Made by a program: the position numbers and the translations under genes | Assembly (NCBI GenBank): GCA_020434085.1 | Contig: JAGRBM010000428.1 | Location: forward strand, 1 to 8,862 | Length of the DNA: 8,862 bases | Source: Chrysiogenia bacterium | GTDB taxonomy: Bacteria > JAGRBM01 | Reading direction: 5' to 3' | Shown here: piece after piece, positions 1-5,601 of the stretch | How positions within the stretch are numbered: the first letter of the stretch is position 1 | How the letters are laid out: each line of letters begins with the position of its first letter | Notes under the pieces: generated by a model | Told to the model about the DNA's origin: nothing | The model's input: only the letters and a program-made list of their open reading frames with translations | Database searches by the model: none

Positions 1-563
1 GTCGTGCCCTGCCGCTTGAGCAGGCGCAGCTTCTGCCAGATCAGGTGGCGAGCCTGCGGGTCGAGGCCCGTTGTGGGTTCGTCGAGAATGACCAGGTCGG
101 GCGCGTTGACCAGTGCGCGCGCAATCAGCAGACGCCGGCGCATGCCGCCCGAGAGCTTGTCGATGTTCACGTCGCGCTTGTCTTCGAGGTGCACGAATTC
201 AAGGAGGTCTTCGGCGCGGCGGTGGGCCTCCGCGCGCGGCACGCTGAAGTAGGAGGCGAAGACGAGCAGGTTCTCGTAGGAGGTAAGCTCTTCGTCGAGG
301 GTGTCGTCCTGGGTGACGACGCCGAACCTCGCGCGCACCTGGCGCGGGCGGTGCTGGATGGGCGTGCCGAAGAGCTTGATCTCGCCGCCGCTGATGTGGG
401 CCTGCCCGGTCATCATGCGCAGCGTGCTCGTCTTGCCCGCGCCGTTGGGGCCCAGCAGGCCCACGCACTCGCCGCGCTCCACCGAAAACGAGAGCGCGCG
501 CACGACCTCGTCGGCGCCGTAGCGCTTGGTCACGTTGCTGAGTTCGACGATGGGCGTGTTCAC
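1..563 (-). CDS. ABC-2 type transporter ATP-binding protein, NodI/DrrA-like (partial, C-terminus outside window)
   Basis: This is the ATPase subunit of an ABC exporter, which binds and hydrolyses ATP on the cytoplasmic side to drive a separate membrane permease. The 187 visible codons hold Walker A GPNGAGKTST (residues 38-47), a Q-loop at Q85 inside TQDDTLDEELT, the signature LSGGM (137-141) and Walker B LVILDEPTTGLDP (157-169). The H-loop and C-terminus lie beyond the left edge. The Q-D-x-LD-x-x-LT stretch followed by SYENLLVFASYF is typical of the NodI/DrrA/YadG ABC-2 group, which exports drugs, lipo-oligosaccharides or polysaccharides; substrate cannot be told here. The start is GTG at 563: an in-frame TAG lies upstream near 641 with no ATG between, and an AAGGGAAG purine tract sits about 12 nt before it. 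The cognate permease is expected just past base 1. A 67-aa gene lies 67 bp upstream on the same strand. Confidence 0.93.
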   Translation of the reverse strand, partial: MNTPIVELSNVTKRYGADEVVRALSFSVERGECVGLLGPNGAGKTSTLRMMTGQAHISGGEIKLFGTPIQHRPRQVRARFGVVTQDDTLDEELTSYENLLVFASYFSVPRAEAHRRAEDLLEFVHLEDKRDVNIDKLSGGMRRRLLIARALVNAPDLVILDEPTTGLDPQARHLIWQKLRLLKRQGT

Positions 564-630
564 AAACGGATGCCGCTTCCCTTGGGGGAATGAGAGTTCA
601 AGCCTTCGATGCGTGCCTTTGGGAAAAGTT

Positions 631-834
631 TCAGGCTTTTTCTACAGTGAGTTTCTTGGCGTCGTGGCCGTCGCGGACGAGGAAATAGTCCGCGCCGTCG
701 TCGGGACCCTTGAAGGCGACCTTGCCCTCAAAGCTCGTTTCGACTTCCTGCAACAGGAACTTCAGGAAGGAGACGTTCGTCTCCTTGATGCGCTTGAGTT
801 GGGCCAGGCCCTCTGGATCTCCGGATAACTGCAT
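631..834 (-). CDS. Hypothetical small protein, 67 aa
   Basis: I do not recognise this protein. It is 67 residues and probably cytoplasmic, with no signal peptide or membrane segment. The N-terminal half looks like an amphipathic helix (residues about 6-33, GLAQLKRIKET then SFLKFLLQEVE). The C-terminal half looks like short strands (FEGKVAFKG, DYFLVRDG) ending in a lysine-rich tail. The case for a real gene is an ATG start with AAGGGG six bases upstream, a clean TGA stop, and codon use like its neighbours. It is on the same strand as the ABC ATPase, 67 bp upstream of it with no terminator-like hairpin between, so the two may be co-transcribed. A link to the transporter is only positional. Confidence 0.6.
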   Translation of the reverse strand: MQLSGDPEGLAQLKRIKETNVSFLKFLLQEVETSFEGKVAFKGPDDGADYFLVRDGHDAKKLTVEKA

Positions 835-926
835 CGAGCGCCCCTTCGAAGCTCCCCGCGGCGACTTCCCTCACGTCTGGCGTATAGGAAGTCTAGTCCT
901 CCGGTGCGCCGGCGTCCAAGGGCGGT

Positions 927-946
927 CGCCCCGAAGCTTCGGGGCG
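927..946. repeat. Perfect 20-bp palindrome in the spacer at 835-980
   Basis: The bases CGCCCCGAAGCTTCGGGGCG are their own reverse complement and sit between the end of the 127-aa gene and the start of the 67-aa gene. AAGG (918-921 region) and CCTT (949-952) allow looser outer pairing. There is no T-run on the minus side, so it is not a classical intrinsic terminator. It could be a dispersed intergenic repeat or a protein-binding palindrome. The rest of this 146-bp spacer shows no gene. Confidence 0.6.
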
Positions 947-980
947 GGCCTTCAGGGACTTTTGGGCCCCCAGCGCGCGC

Positions 981-1364
981 TCAGTACCACTCTTCGTACT
1001 TGGGCCAGCGCAGGGTGTCGTAGATTTCCTTGAGCTTGGCGCGGACCTCTTCCTTGTCGAAGGTCTGCTCCACTTTCGGCTCTCCCAGGAAGTAGAGCTT
1101 CACCTTGTCGCCCTCGACGGGATCCCCAAGGTTGTGGACGGCAAAGCCCCCGTAGAAGATGAGAACGCCCAGGCCCAGGTTGTGGCTGAGCACGCGCCAG
1201 GTGGTGCGCAAGAAGAGGTGCGCCGGGAGCTGCGTCTCGCGCCCGTCGGCACTGATGATTGCGGTCCAGCCCTTGCGGGTAAAGGTGAACTTGCCGTAGC
1301 TGATGGAAACCGGCTCCTCGAACGCGGGTTCGCCGGGGTTGGCTGCAACTGCTGCTGCACTCAT
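981..1364 (-). CDS. Hypothetical protein, 127 aa, translationally coupled to the cupin gene
   Basis: Function unknown. The first 18 residues are Ala/Pro/Glu-rich and probably disordered. A strand-rich part follows (VSISYGKFTFTRKGWTAII, about 19-37), then a hydrophobic glycine-rich stretch NLGLGVLIFYGGFAVHN (62-78) that is too short and polar-flanked to be a confident membrane helix, then another strand (KVKLYFLG) and a charged C-terminal helix ending in WPKYEEWY. No metal motif or signal peptide is visible. The ATG at 1364 overlaps the TGA of the upstream cupin gene as ATGA, and AAAGGA lies about 10 nt before it within the cupin's last codons. This tight coupling suggests the two products are made together and may form a complex. 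That is inference; no homology was recognised. Confidence 0.75.
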   Translation of the reverse strand: MSAAAVAANPGEPAFEEPVSISYGKFTFTRKGWTAIISADGRETQLPAHLFLRTTWRVLSHNLGLGVLIFYGGFAVHNLGDPVEGDKVKLYFLGEPKVEQTFDKEEVRAKLKEIYDTLRWPKYEEWY

Positions 1365-2320
1365 CGTTCGGGATCCTTTCTGAACCAGATCACCGCGCAG
1401 CGGCGAGAATCGCCCGTGCCGGTGATGGTGAAGCTGCCGCCGGCGGGAATCTCCAGCAGGTCGCAGACTTCGAGCTCGGCGCTGCCGGCCTCGGCACCAT
1501 CGCCGCCCGTCAGTGCCAGATGCGGCGAGCCGCGGAAGACCAGCACGTAGCTCTTGGTATCGGAGGAGAACGGCTTCTTCGGTCCGCCGGCCGAGACGAT
1601 CAGGTCGAAGCGCGTGTCGTCGACGCGGGCGACCACTTCGGGGGCGTCCTCGGCGCGCCTGGCATCCGCCACCATCGCGCGCAGCGGCACGAAGCCCGCG
1701 CGCTCATCGAAGATGGGGGAATTGCTCGTGATCTTGGTCGGGGTGAGGTCCATGTCCTCGAAGTCGGGATGGACCTCGATTTCCGCGGGGGGCTCCAGCG
1801 TGGTGCATTTGTTCTTCTGCGAGGACTCGTTGTAGCGCACCGGCCCCTTGGCGCAGTAGACGGTCGAGAGAATGCGGAAGCGCGCGCCCTTCGAAGGCGG
1901 GCGGTACTCCATGAAGCGCTTGAGATACCCCGGCCAGTGGGCGAGCCCCACCGGGTGGAGCACGATGTCGCCGATCTTGCTCAGATACGCGCCCAGCTCC
2001 TCGCCCGTATCGGGATCCATGAGGTAGGTCTTGGCATCGATGCCGTCGATGGGAGCAAAGCCCGTCGGGAACACCAGGTTGAACTCGTCGGAGTAGTTCA
2101 CGTGGCCGAAGAAGAGCGGCTCGCTCGCACAGACGACCTCGATGACGGCCTCGCCGATCTCGGCGATGATGGTGAGCTGGTGTTCGAGCTGCTTGGGATT
2201 GGCCGCCCAGACGCGCAGGTTCACCAGGGAAAAACCCTCGGGGCTTCCCTTCAGGTGCAGCGCGCCGGGCCGGATGTCCCAGCGCTCAGCCGCCGGATGG
2301 ACTTCGTAACTCGCCTCCAT
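1361..2320 (-). CDS. Two-domain cupin with homogentisate 1,2-dioxygenase-like metal site
   Basis: A 319-residue bicupin, probably a cytoplasmic non-haem Fe(II) oxygenase of unknown substrate. Residues 71-80 (FGHVNYSDEF) resemble HRNCMSEF of homogentisate dioxygenase, with the same spacing between the two iron ligands (His73, Glu79). Residues 117-131 (GDIVLHPVGLAHWPG) fit cupin motif 2, G-x5-P-x-G-x2-H, and repeat the His-x5-His of that family (His122, His128). The second cupin (about 235-315, with YVLVFRG and DLLEIPAGGSFTI) lacks metal ligands. True homogentisate dioxygenases are about 430 aa, so this is a short relative; I see no neighbouring tyrosine-catabolism gene. The start at 2320 is chosen because GAGGAG lies seven bases upstream; an ATG at 2347 has no ribosome site. 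It lies 94 bp downstream of fdxA and overlaps the next gene. Confidence 0.75.
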   Translation of the reverse strand: MEASYEVHPAAERWDIRPGALHLKGSPEGFSLVNLRVWAANPKQLEHQLTIIAEIGEAVIEVVCASEPLFFGHVNYSDEFNLVFPTGFAPIDGIDAKTYLMDPDTGEELGAYLSKIGDIVLHPVGLAHWPGYLKRFMEYRPPSKGARFRILSTVYCAKGPVRYNESSQKNKCTTLEPPAEIEVHPDFEDMDLTPTKITSNSPIFDERAGFVPLRAMVADARRAEDAPEVVARVDDTRFDLIVSAGGPKKPFSSDTKSYVLVFRGSPHLALTGGDGAEAGSAELEVCDLLEIPAGGSFTITGTGDSRRCAVIWFRKDPER

Positions 2321-2327
2321 GGCCACT

Positions 2328-2333
2328 CTCCTC
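2328..2333 (-). promoter_or_regulatory. Ribosome binding site GAGGAG deciding the cupin start
   Basis: GAGGAG on the minus strand lies seven bases before the ATG at 2320. The longer reading frame opens with an ATG at 2347 that has no purine-rich sequence before it, so the shorter form is preferred. Confidence 0.65.
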
Positions 2334-2414
2334 GAGGCCCGCGACATTGACTGACGCGGGCGTCATTTCCGCAGAGGTAGATAGCGCACGGGGCGGGGGC
2401 GGTCCACTGGGGGG

Positions 2415-2750
2415 CTAGGGATACTCGGGAAGCTTGCCCTCGGACTCGCGCTTTTGCTGCTCCTCGAGCGTCACGGCCGTGGGAAGCGGGTCGATCTTTT
2501 CGGAGACTGCGTCGTAATTCTCGCACTCGGTGGCGTTGATCTCGATGAAGCGTTTCCACTTCTCGGGCACCTCGTCCTCGGGAAAGATTGCCTGGACCGG
2601 GCAGGCGGGCACGCACGCGTCGCAGTCGATGCAGGTTTCGGGATTGATGTAGACCATGCGGGGTCCCTGGTGGAACGCCTCGACCGGGCAGGCCTCAACG
2701 CAATCGGTGTAGCGGCAGTCCACACAGTAGTGGGTAACGACATAAGCCAT
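2415..2750 (-). CDS. fdxA: 7Fe ferredoxin (3Fe-4S plus 4Fe-4S), FdxA family
   Basis: A small soluble electron carrier, 111 aa, close in length and sequence to Azotobacter vinelandii ferredoxin I (106 aa). The start MAYVVTHYCVDC parallels MAFVVTDNCIKC of that protein. All cysteines line up: C9, C12, C17, C21, then C40, C43, C46, C50. By the FdI structure, C9, C17 and C50 would hold the 3Fe-4S cluster and C21, C40, C43 and C46 the 4Fe-4S cluster, with C12 free. The C-terminal segment AIFPEDEVPEKW and the later KIDPLP also match this family. The ATG at 2750 is preceded by AAGGAGGG with about 10 bases of spacing; the frame is open further upstream but without a comparable site. It is the likely first gene of a minus-strand cluster with the cupin and 127-aa genes. 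The redox partner is unknown. Confidence 0.93.
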   Translation of the reverse strand: MAYVVTHYCVDCRYTDCVEACPVEAFHQGPRMVYINPETCIDCDACVPACPVQAIFPEDEVPEKWKRFIEINATECENYDAVSEKIDPLPTAVTLEEQQKRESEGKLPEYP

Positions 2751-2842
2751 GGTGATGCTCCCTCCTTCGGCTTGGCCGCGAAAACCCCGCGTTCGCACGC
2801 AAGTCCCCGCGGCGTTTGATGTGTCCACCATGCCAATCCTGG

Positions 2843-2874
2843 AAAAAGCCCGCAAGGGTTGACCCTTCGGCGGG
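2843..2874 (-). terminator. Terminator-like hairpin upstream of fdxA
   Basis: On the minus strand CCCGC, a two-base bulge, AAGGG, a TCAA loop, CCCTT and GCGGG form a stem, followed by CTTTTT. It sits between the exported-protein gene and fdxA. It could end the upstream transcript, or act as a leader attenuator if the fdxA promoter lies further upstream. Confidence 0.5.
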
Positions 2875-2890
2875 AAATTACGACGAATAC

Positions 2891-2919
2891 AAAAATCCCG
2901 GCGGGCGGTCACCGGGATT
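2891..2919 (-). terminator. Intrinsic terminator after the exported-protein gene
   Basis: On the minus strand AATCCCGG pairs with CCGGGATT across a 10-base loop, and the right arm runs into a run of five T. It lies about 90 bases past the stop codon at 3010, in the right orientation to end that transcript. Confidence 0.6.
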
Positions 2920-3009
2920 GCTCCCCGCGTCGTTGGGCGCCTGCTGCCTACGTTGGTGCGGGATGGAGAAAAGGTTGGTGGCCGTTTTTCGGGGAAAGCC
3001 CCTTTTTGA

Positions 3010-3462
3010 TTATTCTGCGGCCTTTAGTCTTTCCAGAACTTGACCAAAATCCAGGGTGTAAGCGTTAACCTTTCCGGTCTGGTCAATTGAAACAAACGCA
3101 ATCGGTCGCACCTGTTGTTTCTTGTCTCCAAACTGAATGGCCAAATCGATCACCCACGATCCGTCTGTCTCCGTTCGAACAGATGCAGCGTAGGTATTCC
3201 ACTGGGGATTCCGAATCTCTGCAAGAAAGTCCTCTGGAATGCGGTGATCCCGTCCAGCTACTTCGACATTCATTTTATCGATCAATAAGTCCGAGGCTTC
3301 CCAATGAAATTCGAACTTGCTTCTTATCGCTCCAACCGGTTGCTCAAGCTCTCCGTTAAATTCGAGAGTCTTCCATAGAAATGGGTAGGGCGATGTAGCA
3401 GACGCGCTACTCGCCGCAACCAACACACAGATACCCCAGTACAGAAAGATTGATCGGCGCAT
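3010..3462 (-). CDS. Exported hypothetical protein, 150 aa, lower GC than neighbours
   Basis: Function unknown. The start at 3462 gives a Sec signal peptide: MRRS, a hydrophobic core (IFLYWGICVLVAA), then SSASA with likely cleavage after residue 22. The cysteine at 12 does not fit a lipobox. AGGAG lies six bases before this ATG; a longer frame to 3498 lacks a site and would bury the signal. The mature part is about 128 residues, seems rich in beta strand (KFEFHWEASDLLI, SWVIDLAIQFG, IAFVSIDQTGKVNAYTLDFG) and ends in a short helix. The TGKVNAYTLDFGQVLERL end resembles small periplasmic strand-rich proteins but fits no family I can name. Two sampled 60-base lines give 28 and 31 G+C (about 50%) against about 65% next door, which suggests a different history. 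It is followed by an intrinsic terminator. Confidence 0.75.
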   Translation of the reverse strand: MRRSIFLYWGICVLVAASSASATSPYPFLWKTLEFNGELEQPVGAIRSKFEFHWEASDLLIDKMNVEVAGRDHRIPEDFLAEIRNPQWNTYAASVRTETDGSWVIDLAIQFGDKKQQVRPIAFVSIDQTGKVNAYTLDFGQVLERLKAAE

Positions 3463-3621
3463 TCTCAGCTCCTGTTCATTCCGAAGCGCGGCTGGCAATG
3501 GGAGTCAATCTGGTTGAAGTCCGACCGCTTGGCGAAGTCCCATTATGGTTGCCGGATTTTTGGAGATTGTTGGGAAGGCGGAAATGGTGTTGTGTGCAAA
3601 GTCTCCGCGGTCATCGCGTGT

Positions 3622-4026
3622 CTACTTCTTCTCTTTCGCCTGGGTCCGGAACTTCACCTTGGTGCCGCCGGAGTCTTTTTCTTCTCCGGCGGGTTCGAAT
3701 TCCACTTCGATCTTCATTTTCATGCCGGTCATGGCGTTGCGGACGATTTCCTCGGGGGTGGTGTCCTGGAAGACCTTGGCCACTTCGCGGGCGATGGCGT
3801 CGAAGAGTTCTTCCTTGCTCTTGGAGGACTGGCTGACGATGTAGCCGGTGAGGTCCTTGGGGACCTTGAGCTCGGCGAGCTGGCGCCGGATGCCGTCTTC
3901 GGTCAGGAACAGGGCGCCCAGACCTGTGTAGAAGGTTCGCTTCATGACGTCGGGGACCAGACCTTCAATCCGGGCTGAAAGGGTGCGGGCCTCGCGCTCG
4001 TCTCGGTCGTCGAATTCCTCGCTCAC
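3622..4026 (-). CDS. Phasin-like short helical protein, 134 aa
   Basis: Probably a member of the short helical proteins annotated as phasin-like in former deltaproteobacteria; a role in polyhydroxyalkanoate granules is not shown here. A charged head (EEFDDRDEREART) is followed by a helix with RTFYTGLGALFLTEDGIRRQL (from about residue 30), a KVPKDL turn (54-59), a second amphipathic helix (YIVSQ to VAKVFQ, 62-87), then an alternating strand MKMKIEVEFEP (102-112) and a Lys/Glu tail. The GALFLT segment resembles the GALSLT of PhaF-like phasins. The start is GTG at 4026 because GGAAGGA lies seven bases upstream; the same frame extends to a TTG at 4125 but the extra residues look like non-coding filler (Pro/Gly/Arg/Cys). 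It diverges from the TPR/outer-membrane gene. No PHA synthase or depolymerase gene is present in the window. Confidence 0.75.
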   Translation of the reverse strand: MSEEFDDRDEREARTLSARIEGLVPDVMKRTFYTGLGALFLTEDGIRRQLAELKVPKDLTGYIVSQSSKSKEELFDAIAREVAKVFQDTTPEEIVRNAMTGMKMKIEVEFEPAGEEKDSGGTKVKFRTQAKEKK

Positions 4027-4033
4027 GGCGGTG

Positions 4034-4040
4034 TCCTTCC
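4034..4040 (-). promoter_or_regulatory. Ribosome binding site GGAAGGA deciding a GTG start
   Basis: GGAAGGA lies seven bases before the GTG at 4026 and selects this start over the upstream TTG at 4125, which has no site. Confidence 0.6.
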
Positions 4041-4112
4041 TGCTGGTCGCCACGGGGGCTCTCCCGCCTTTTTCTGCGGGGCCCGGCGCTGCGCACCTGT
4101 TCGATGGGGAGC

Positions 4113-4118
4113 ATTCTA
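4113..4118 (-). promoter_or_regulatory. Possible -10 element (TAGAAT) for the phasin-like gene
   Basis: TAGAAT on the minus strand matches five of six consensus bases and would place a transcript start near 4106, about 80 bases before the GTG at 4026. No convincing -35 is seen at 16-18 bases upstream, so this is tentative. Confidence 0.25.
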
Positions 4119-4150
4119 CACCCAATCGGCCCCGTAGCGGAAACCTCGTT

Positions 4151-4180
4151 TTGTTTCAGGCAGCGGCCTTCAACTAGGAT
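4151..4180 (+). promoter_or_regulatory. Possible sigma-70-like promoter for the TPR/outer-membrane gene
   Basis: TTGTTT (4151-4156) and TAGGAT (4175-4180) are separated by 18 bases in the divergent spacer, giving a leader of about 85 bases. The match is partial (three and four of six). Confidence 0.25.
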
Positions 4181-4271
4181 GGGCGCGCCGGAGCGGTGGC
4201 AGGTGCACGCCGCCCCTTCGGCAGGGTCCGCCCGGGGCGGCCCGCATCTTTTCGGGGGAAGCCTCAGACGC

Positions 4272-5327
4272 ATGGGCGTGTCCGTTCGATATCTGCTGCT
4301 TGTGCTGCTGGCGTTGCTGGCGGCGCCGCTGCGCGCCCTGGCGCAGCCTTCGGACAGCGCGCCCGCGGCAAATGCCGCCCCTGCGCAGGCCGAAGTTCCC
4401 GGCCAGCCCGCCCCGGCCAAGGAAGGCACGCCCGAAGAGCGCGCCCGCGCCGCCGATCACGAGCGCCGGGGCATCGAGTGTTACGAGAACCTCAACTACG
4501 GCTGTGCGCGCGCCGAGCTGCAAAAAGCGCTCGCCCTGCACGAGACGGTCTCCATTCACCAGTATCTGGCCTACACCCTGGTCGCCCTGGGCGAGGAAGA
4601 GGGCGCGGTCGATCACTTCGTTCGCATCAAGCAACTCGATGCAAGCTACGCCCTCTCGCGCAAGAAGGTCTCGCCCAAGATCTACCGCGCCTACCGCATC
4701 GCGCTGCACCGGCATGAGGCCGAAGAGCGCGCCCGCGAGCGCAACCTGCTCACGCGGAGCCGCACGCAGATCGATGACTTCTTTACCGGCCTTGTCGAGC
4801 CCATCCAGGAGTCCGAGATCTCCTGGTTCGAGGTGGACTTCGAGGACCGCATCCAGATGGAGCTCTTCGTCGGTTACTCCCTGATGGTGGGTGATGAAGT
4901 AACCCCTGTGGCCAACGGCTTCGAGGCCGGGCCCACCTTCGGCGGGCAGTTCCTCTATGCCATCAACGAGAACCTGACCGTCGGTCCGAGCATCCGCTAC
5001 TCCAACCACTTCGAGACCGCGCGCCCCGGGCCGCGCTCGCTGGACATCCTGCTCACCGGCGGCGAGGTCCGCCTGCAGGAAGTCACCCGCACCTTCCTGT
5101 TCTTCATGGGCCTTGGCGGCGGCGCCGCGCTCATGGGCTTCGACGGGGTGGGCGACGAGCTGGGCTGGTACGTGGCCCCCACGGCCGGCGCCCACGCCAT
5201 CGTGACCAAGAACCTCTCGCTGGGCGTTCGCGCCGGGCTGACCCTGCTCCAGCGCACGGCCAACGTCACCGGCAAGGACACGGCGCTCGAAGTGCCGGTC
5301 ATGTTCGAGCTGAGCTACCTGTACTGA
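4272..5327 (+). CDS. Exported protein with TPR-like N-terminus and outer-membrane beta-barrel-like C-terminus
   Basis: A 351-aa envelope protein of unknown specific role. The ATG at 4272 begins a Sec signal peptide (MGVSVRYLLLVLLALL, likely cut after ALA at residue 24). An Ala/Pro-rich linker (25-53) leads to a helical TPR-like part (about 57-126: GIECYENLNYGCARAELQ, then YLAYTLVALGEEEGAVDHF), with cysteines at 70 and 78. A charged helix (146-160, HRHEAEERARERNLL) follows. From about residue 192 to the end, short alternating strands rich in Gly and aromatics (ELFVGYSLM, GGQFLYAINENLTVGPSIRYS, FMGLGGGAALMGF, LSLGVRAGLTLLQ) end in ELSYLY, as in outer-membrane barrels. Upstream in-frame ATGs at 4104 and 4179 would bury the signal peptide and lack ribosome sites; GGGGGAAG lies about 10 bases before 4272. 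The design suggests a periplasmic TPR tethered to an outer-membrane anchor. Confidence 0.82.
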   Translation: MGVSVRYLLLVLLALLAAPLRALAQPSDSAPAANAAPAQAEVPGQPAPAKEGTPEERARAADHERRGIECYENLNYGCARAELQKALALHETVSIHQYLAYTLVALGEEEGAVDHFVRIKQLDASYALSRKKVSPKIYRAYRIALHRHEAEERARERNLLTRSRTQIDDFFTGLVEPIQESEISWFEVDFEDRIQMELFVGYSLMVGDEVTPVANGFEAGPTFGGQFLYAINENLTVGPSIRYSNHFETARPGPRSLDILLTGGEVRLQEVTRTFLFFMGLGGGAALMGFDGVGDELGWYVAPTAGAHAIVTKNLSLGVRAGLTLLQRTANVTGKDTALEVPVMFELSYLY

Positions 5328-5369
5328 GGCCTGCGGGCCGTCATCCTTTTTCGTCCACGTCCACGCCTG

Positions 5370-5388
5370 CCCTGAGCTTGCCGAAGGG
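5370..5388. repeat. REP-like unit CCCTGAGCTTGCCGAAGGG
   Basis: This closely resembles the widespread intergenic repeat CCTGAGCTTGTCGAAGGG (reverse CCCTTCGACAAGCTCAGG). It is bracketed by two copies of GTCCACGTCC at 5353-5362 and 5388-5397. Confidence 0.6.
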
Positions 5389-5403
5389 TCCACGTCCGTT
5401 GTT

Positions 5404-5424
5404 CCCTCCCCGTGGCGGGGAGGG
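5404..5424. repeat. Perfect inverted repeat, 9-bp arms, 3-base loop
   Basis: CCCTCCCCG, then TGG, then CGGGGAGGG. There is no T-run after it on either strand, so a dispersed repeat is more likely than a terminator. Confidence 0.6.
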
Positions 5425-5509
5425 CAGGGAGGGGTTCTTGGGGCAAGCTCGCACCAACCCCCTCCGGCCTTCGGCCACCTCGCCCGCTACGGGGGAGGGA
5501 GGAAGCAAA

Positions 5510-5525
5510 GGCGCGCAGCGCGCGT
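5510..5525 (+). repeat. 16-bp direct repeat, copy 1
   Basis: GGCGCGCAGCGCGCGT, identical to the copy at 5584-5599. The word is itself nearly palindromic (GCGCGC-A-GCGCGC). The two copies flank the 10-bp hairpin at 5551-5574. Confidence 0.65.
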
Positions 5526-5550
5526 TCACCCCTCACCCTCGCGTCGCTCG

Positions 5551-5574
5551 ACCTCTCCCCTTTGGGGGAGAGGT
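5551..5574. repeat. Perfect inverted repeat, 10-bp arms, 4-base loop
   Basis: ACCTCTCCCC, then TTTG, then GGGGAGAGGT. It is preceded by CCCTCACCCTCGCGTCGCTCG, a context typical of dispersed intergenic repeats. No T-run follows. Confidence 0.65.
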
Positions 5575-5583
5575 GCTGATCAG

Positions 5584-5599
5584 GGCGCGCAGCGCGCGT
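5584..5599 (+). repeat. 16-bp direct repeat, copy 2
   Basis: GGCGCGCAGCGCGCGT, identical to 5510-5525, 74 bases apart start to start. Confidence 0.65.
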
Positions 5600-5601
5600 C
5601 C

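Noticed and set aside
45-593. 182-codon open frame on the plus strand
   Set aside because: It is the reverse strand of the ABC ATPase, whose Walker A, signature and Walker B motifs settle the true frame.
620-641. GCCT...AGGC followed by TTTTT, terminator-like on the plus strand
   Set aside because: The stem is short and bulged, and it would end no known plus-strand transcript; the T-run partly encodes the C-terminus of the 67-aa protein on the other strand.
1520-2350. 276-codon open frame on the plus strand
   Set aside because: It is antisense to the cupin, whose motifs and ribosome site support the other strand; the composition is shadow-like.
2991-3006. GGGG-AAAG-CCCC followed by TTTTT, terminator-like on the plus strand
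   Set aside because: The stem is only four pairs and no plus-strand gene lies upstream of it.
4027-4125. N-terminal extension of the phasin-like gene to a TTG at 4125
   Set aside because: No ribosome site lies before the TTG, the residues look non-coding, and the GTG at 4026 has a well-spaced GGAAGGA.
5329-5353. GGCC-TGCG-GGCC hairpin after the TPR/outer-membrane gene
   Set aside because: The stem has only four pairs and the T-run starts several bases later, so a terminator is not supported.
4170-5393. 407-codon open frame on the minus strand
   Set aside because: It is antisense to the TPR/outer-membrane gene, which has a signal peptide and barrel-like strands. The shadow runs into repeat DNA at 5370-5393.
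5353-5600. Possible CRISPR array because of repeated words
   Set aside because: The units differ in sequence and length, spacing is irregular, and no cas gene is present.
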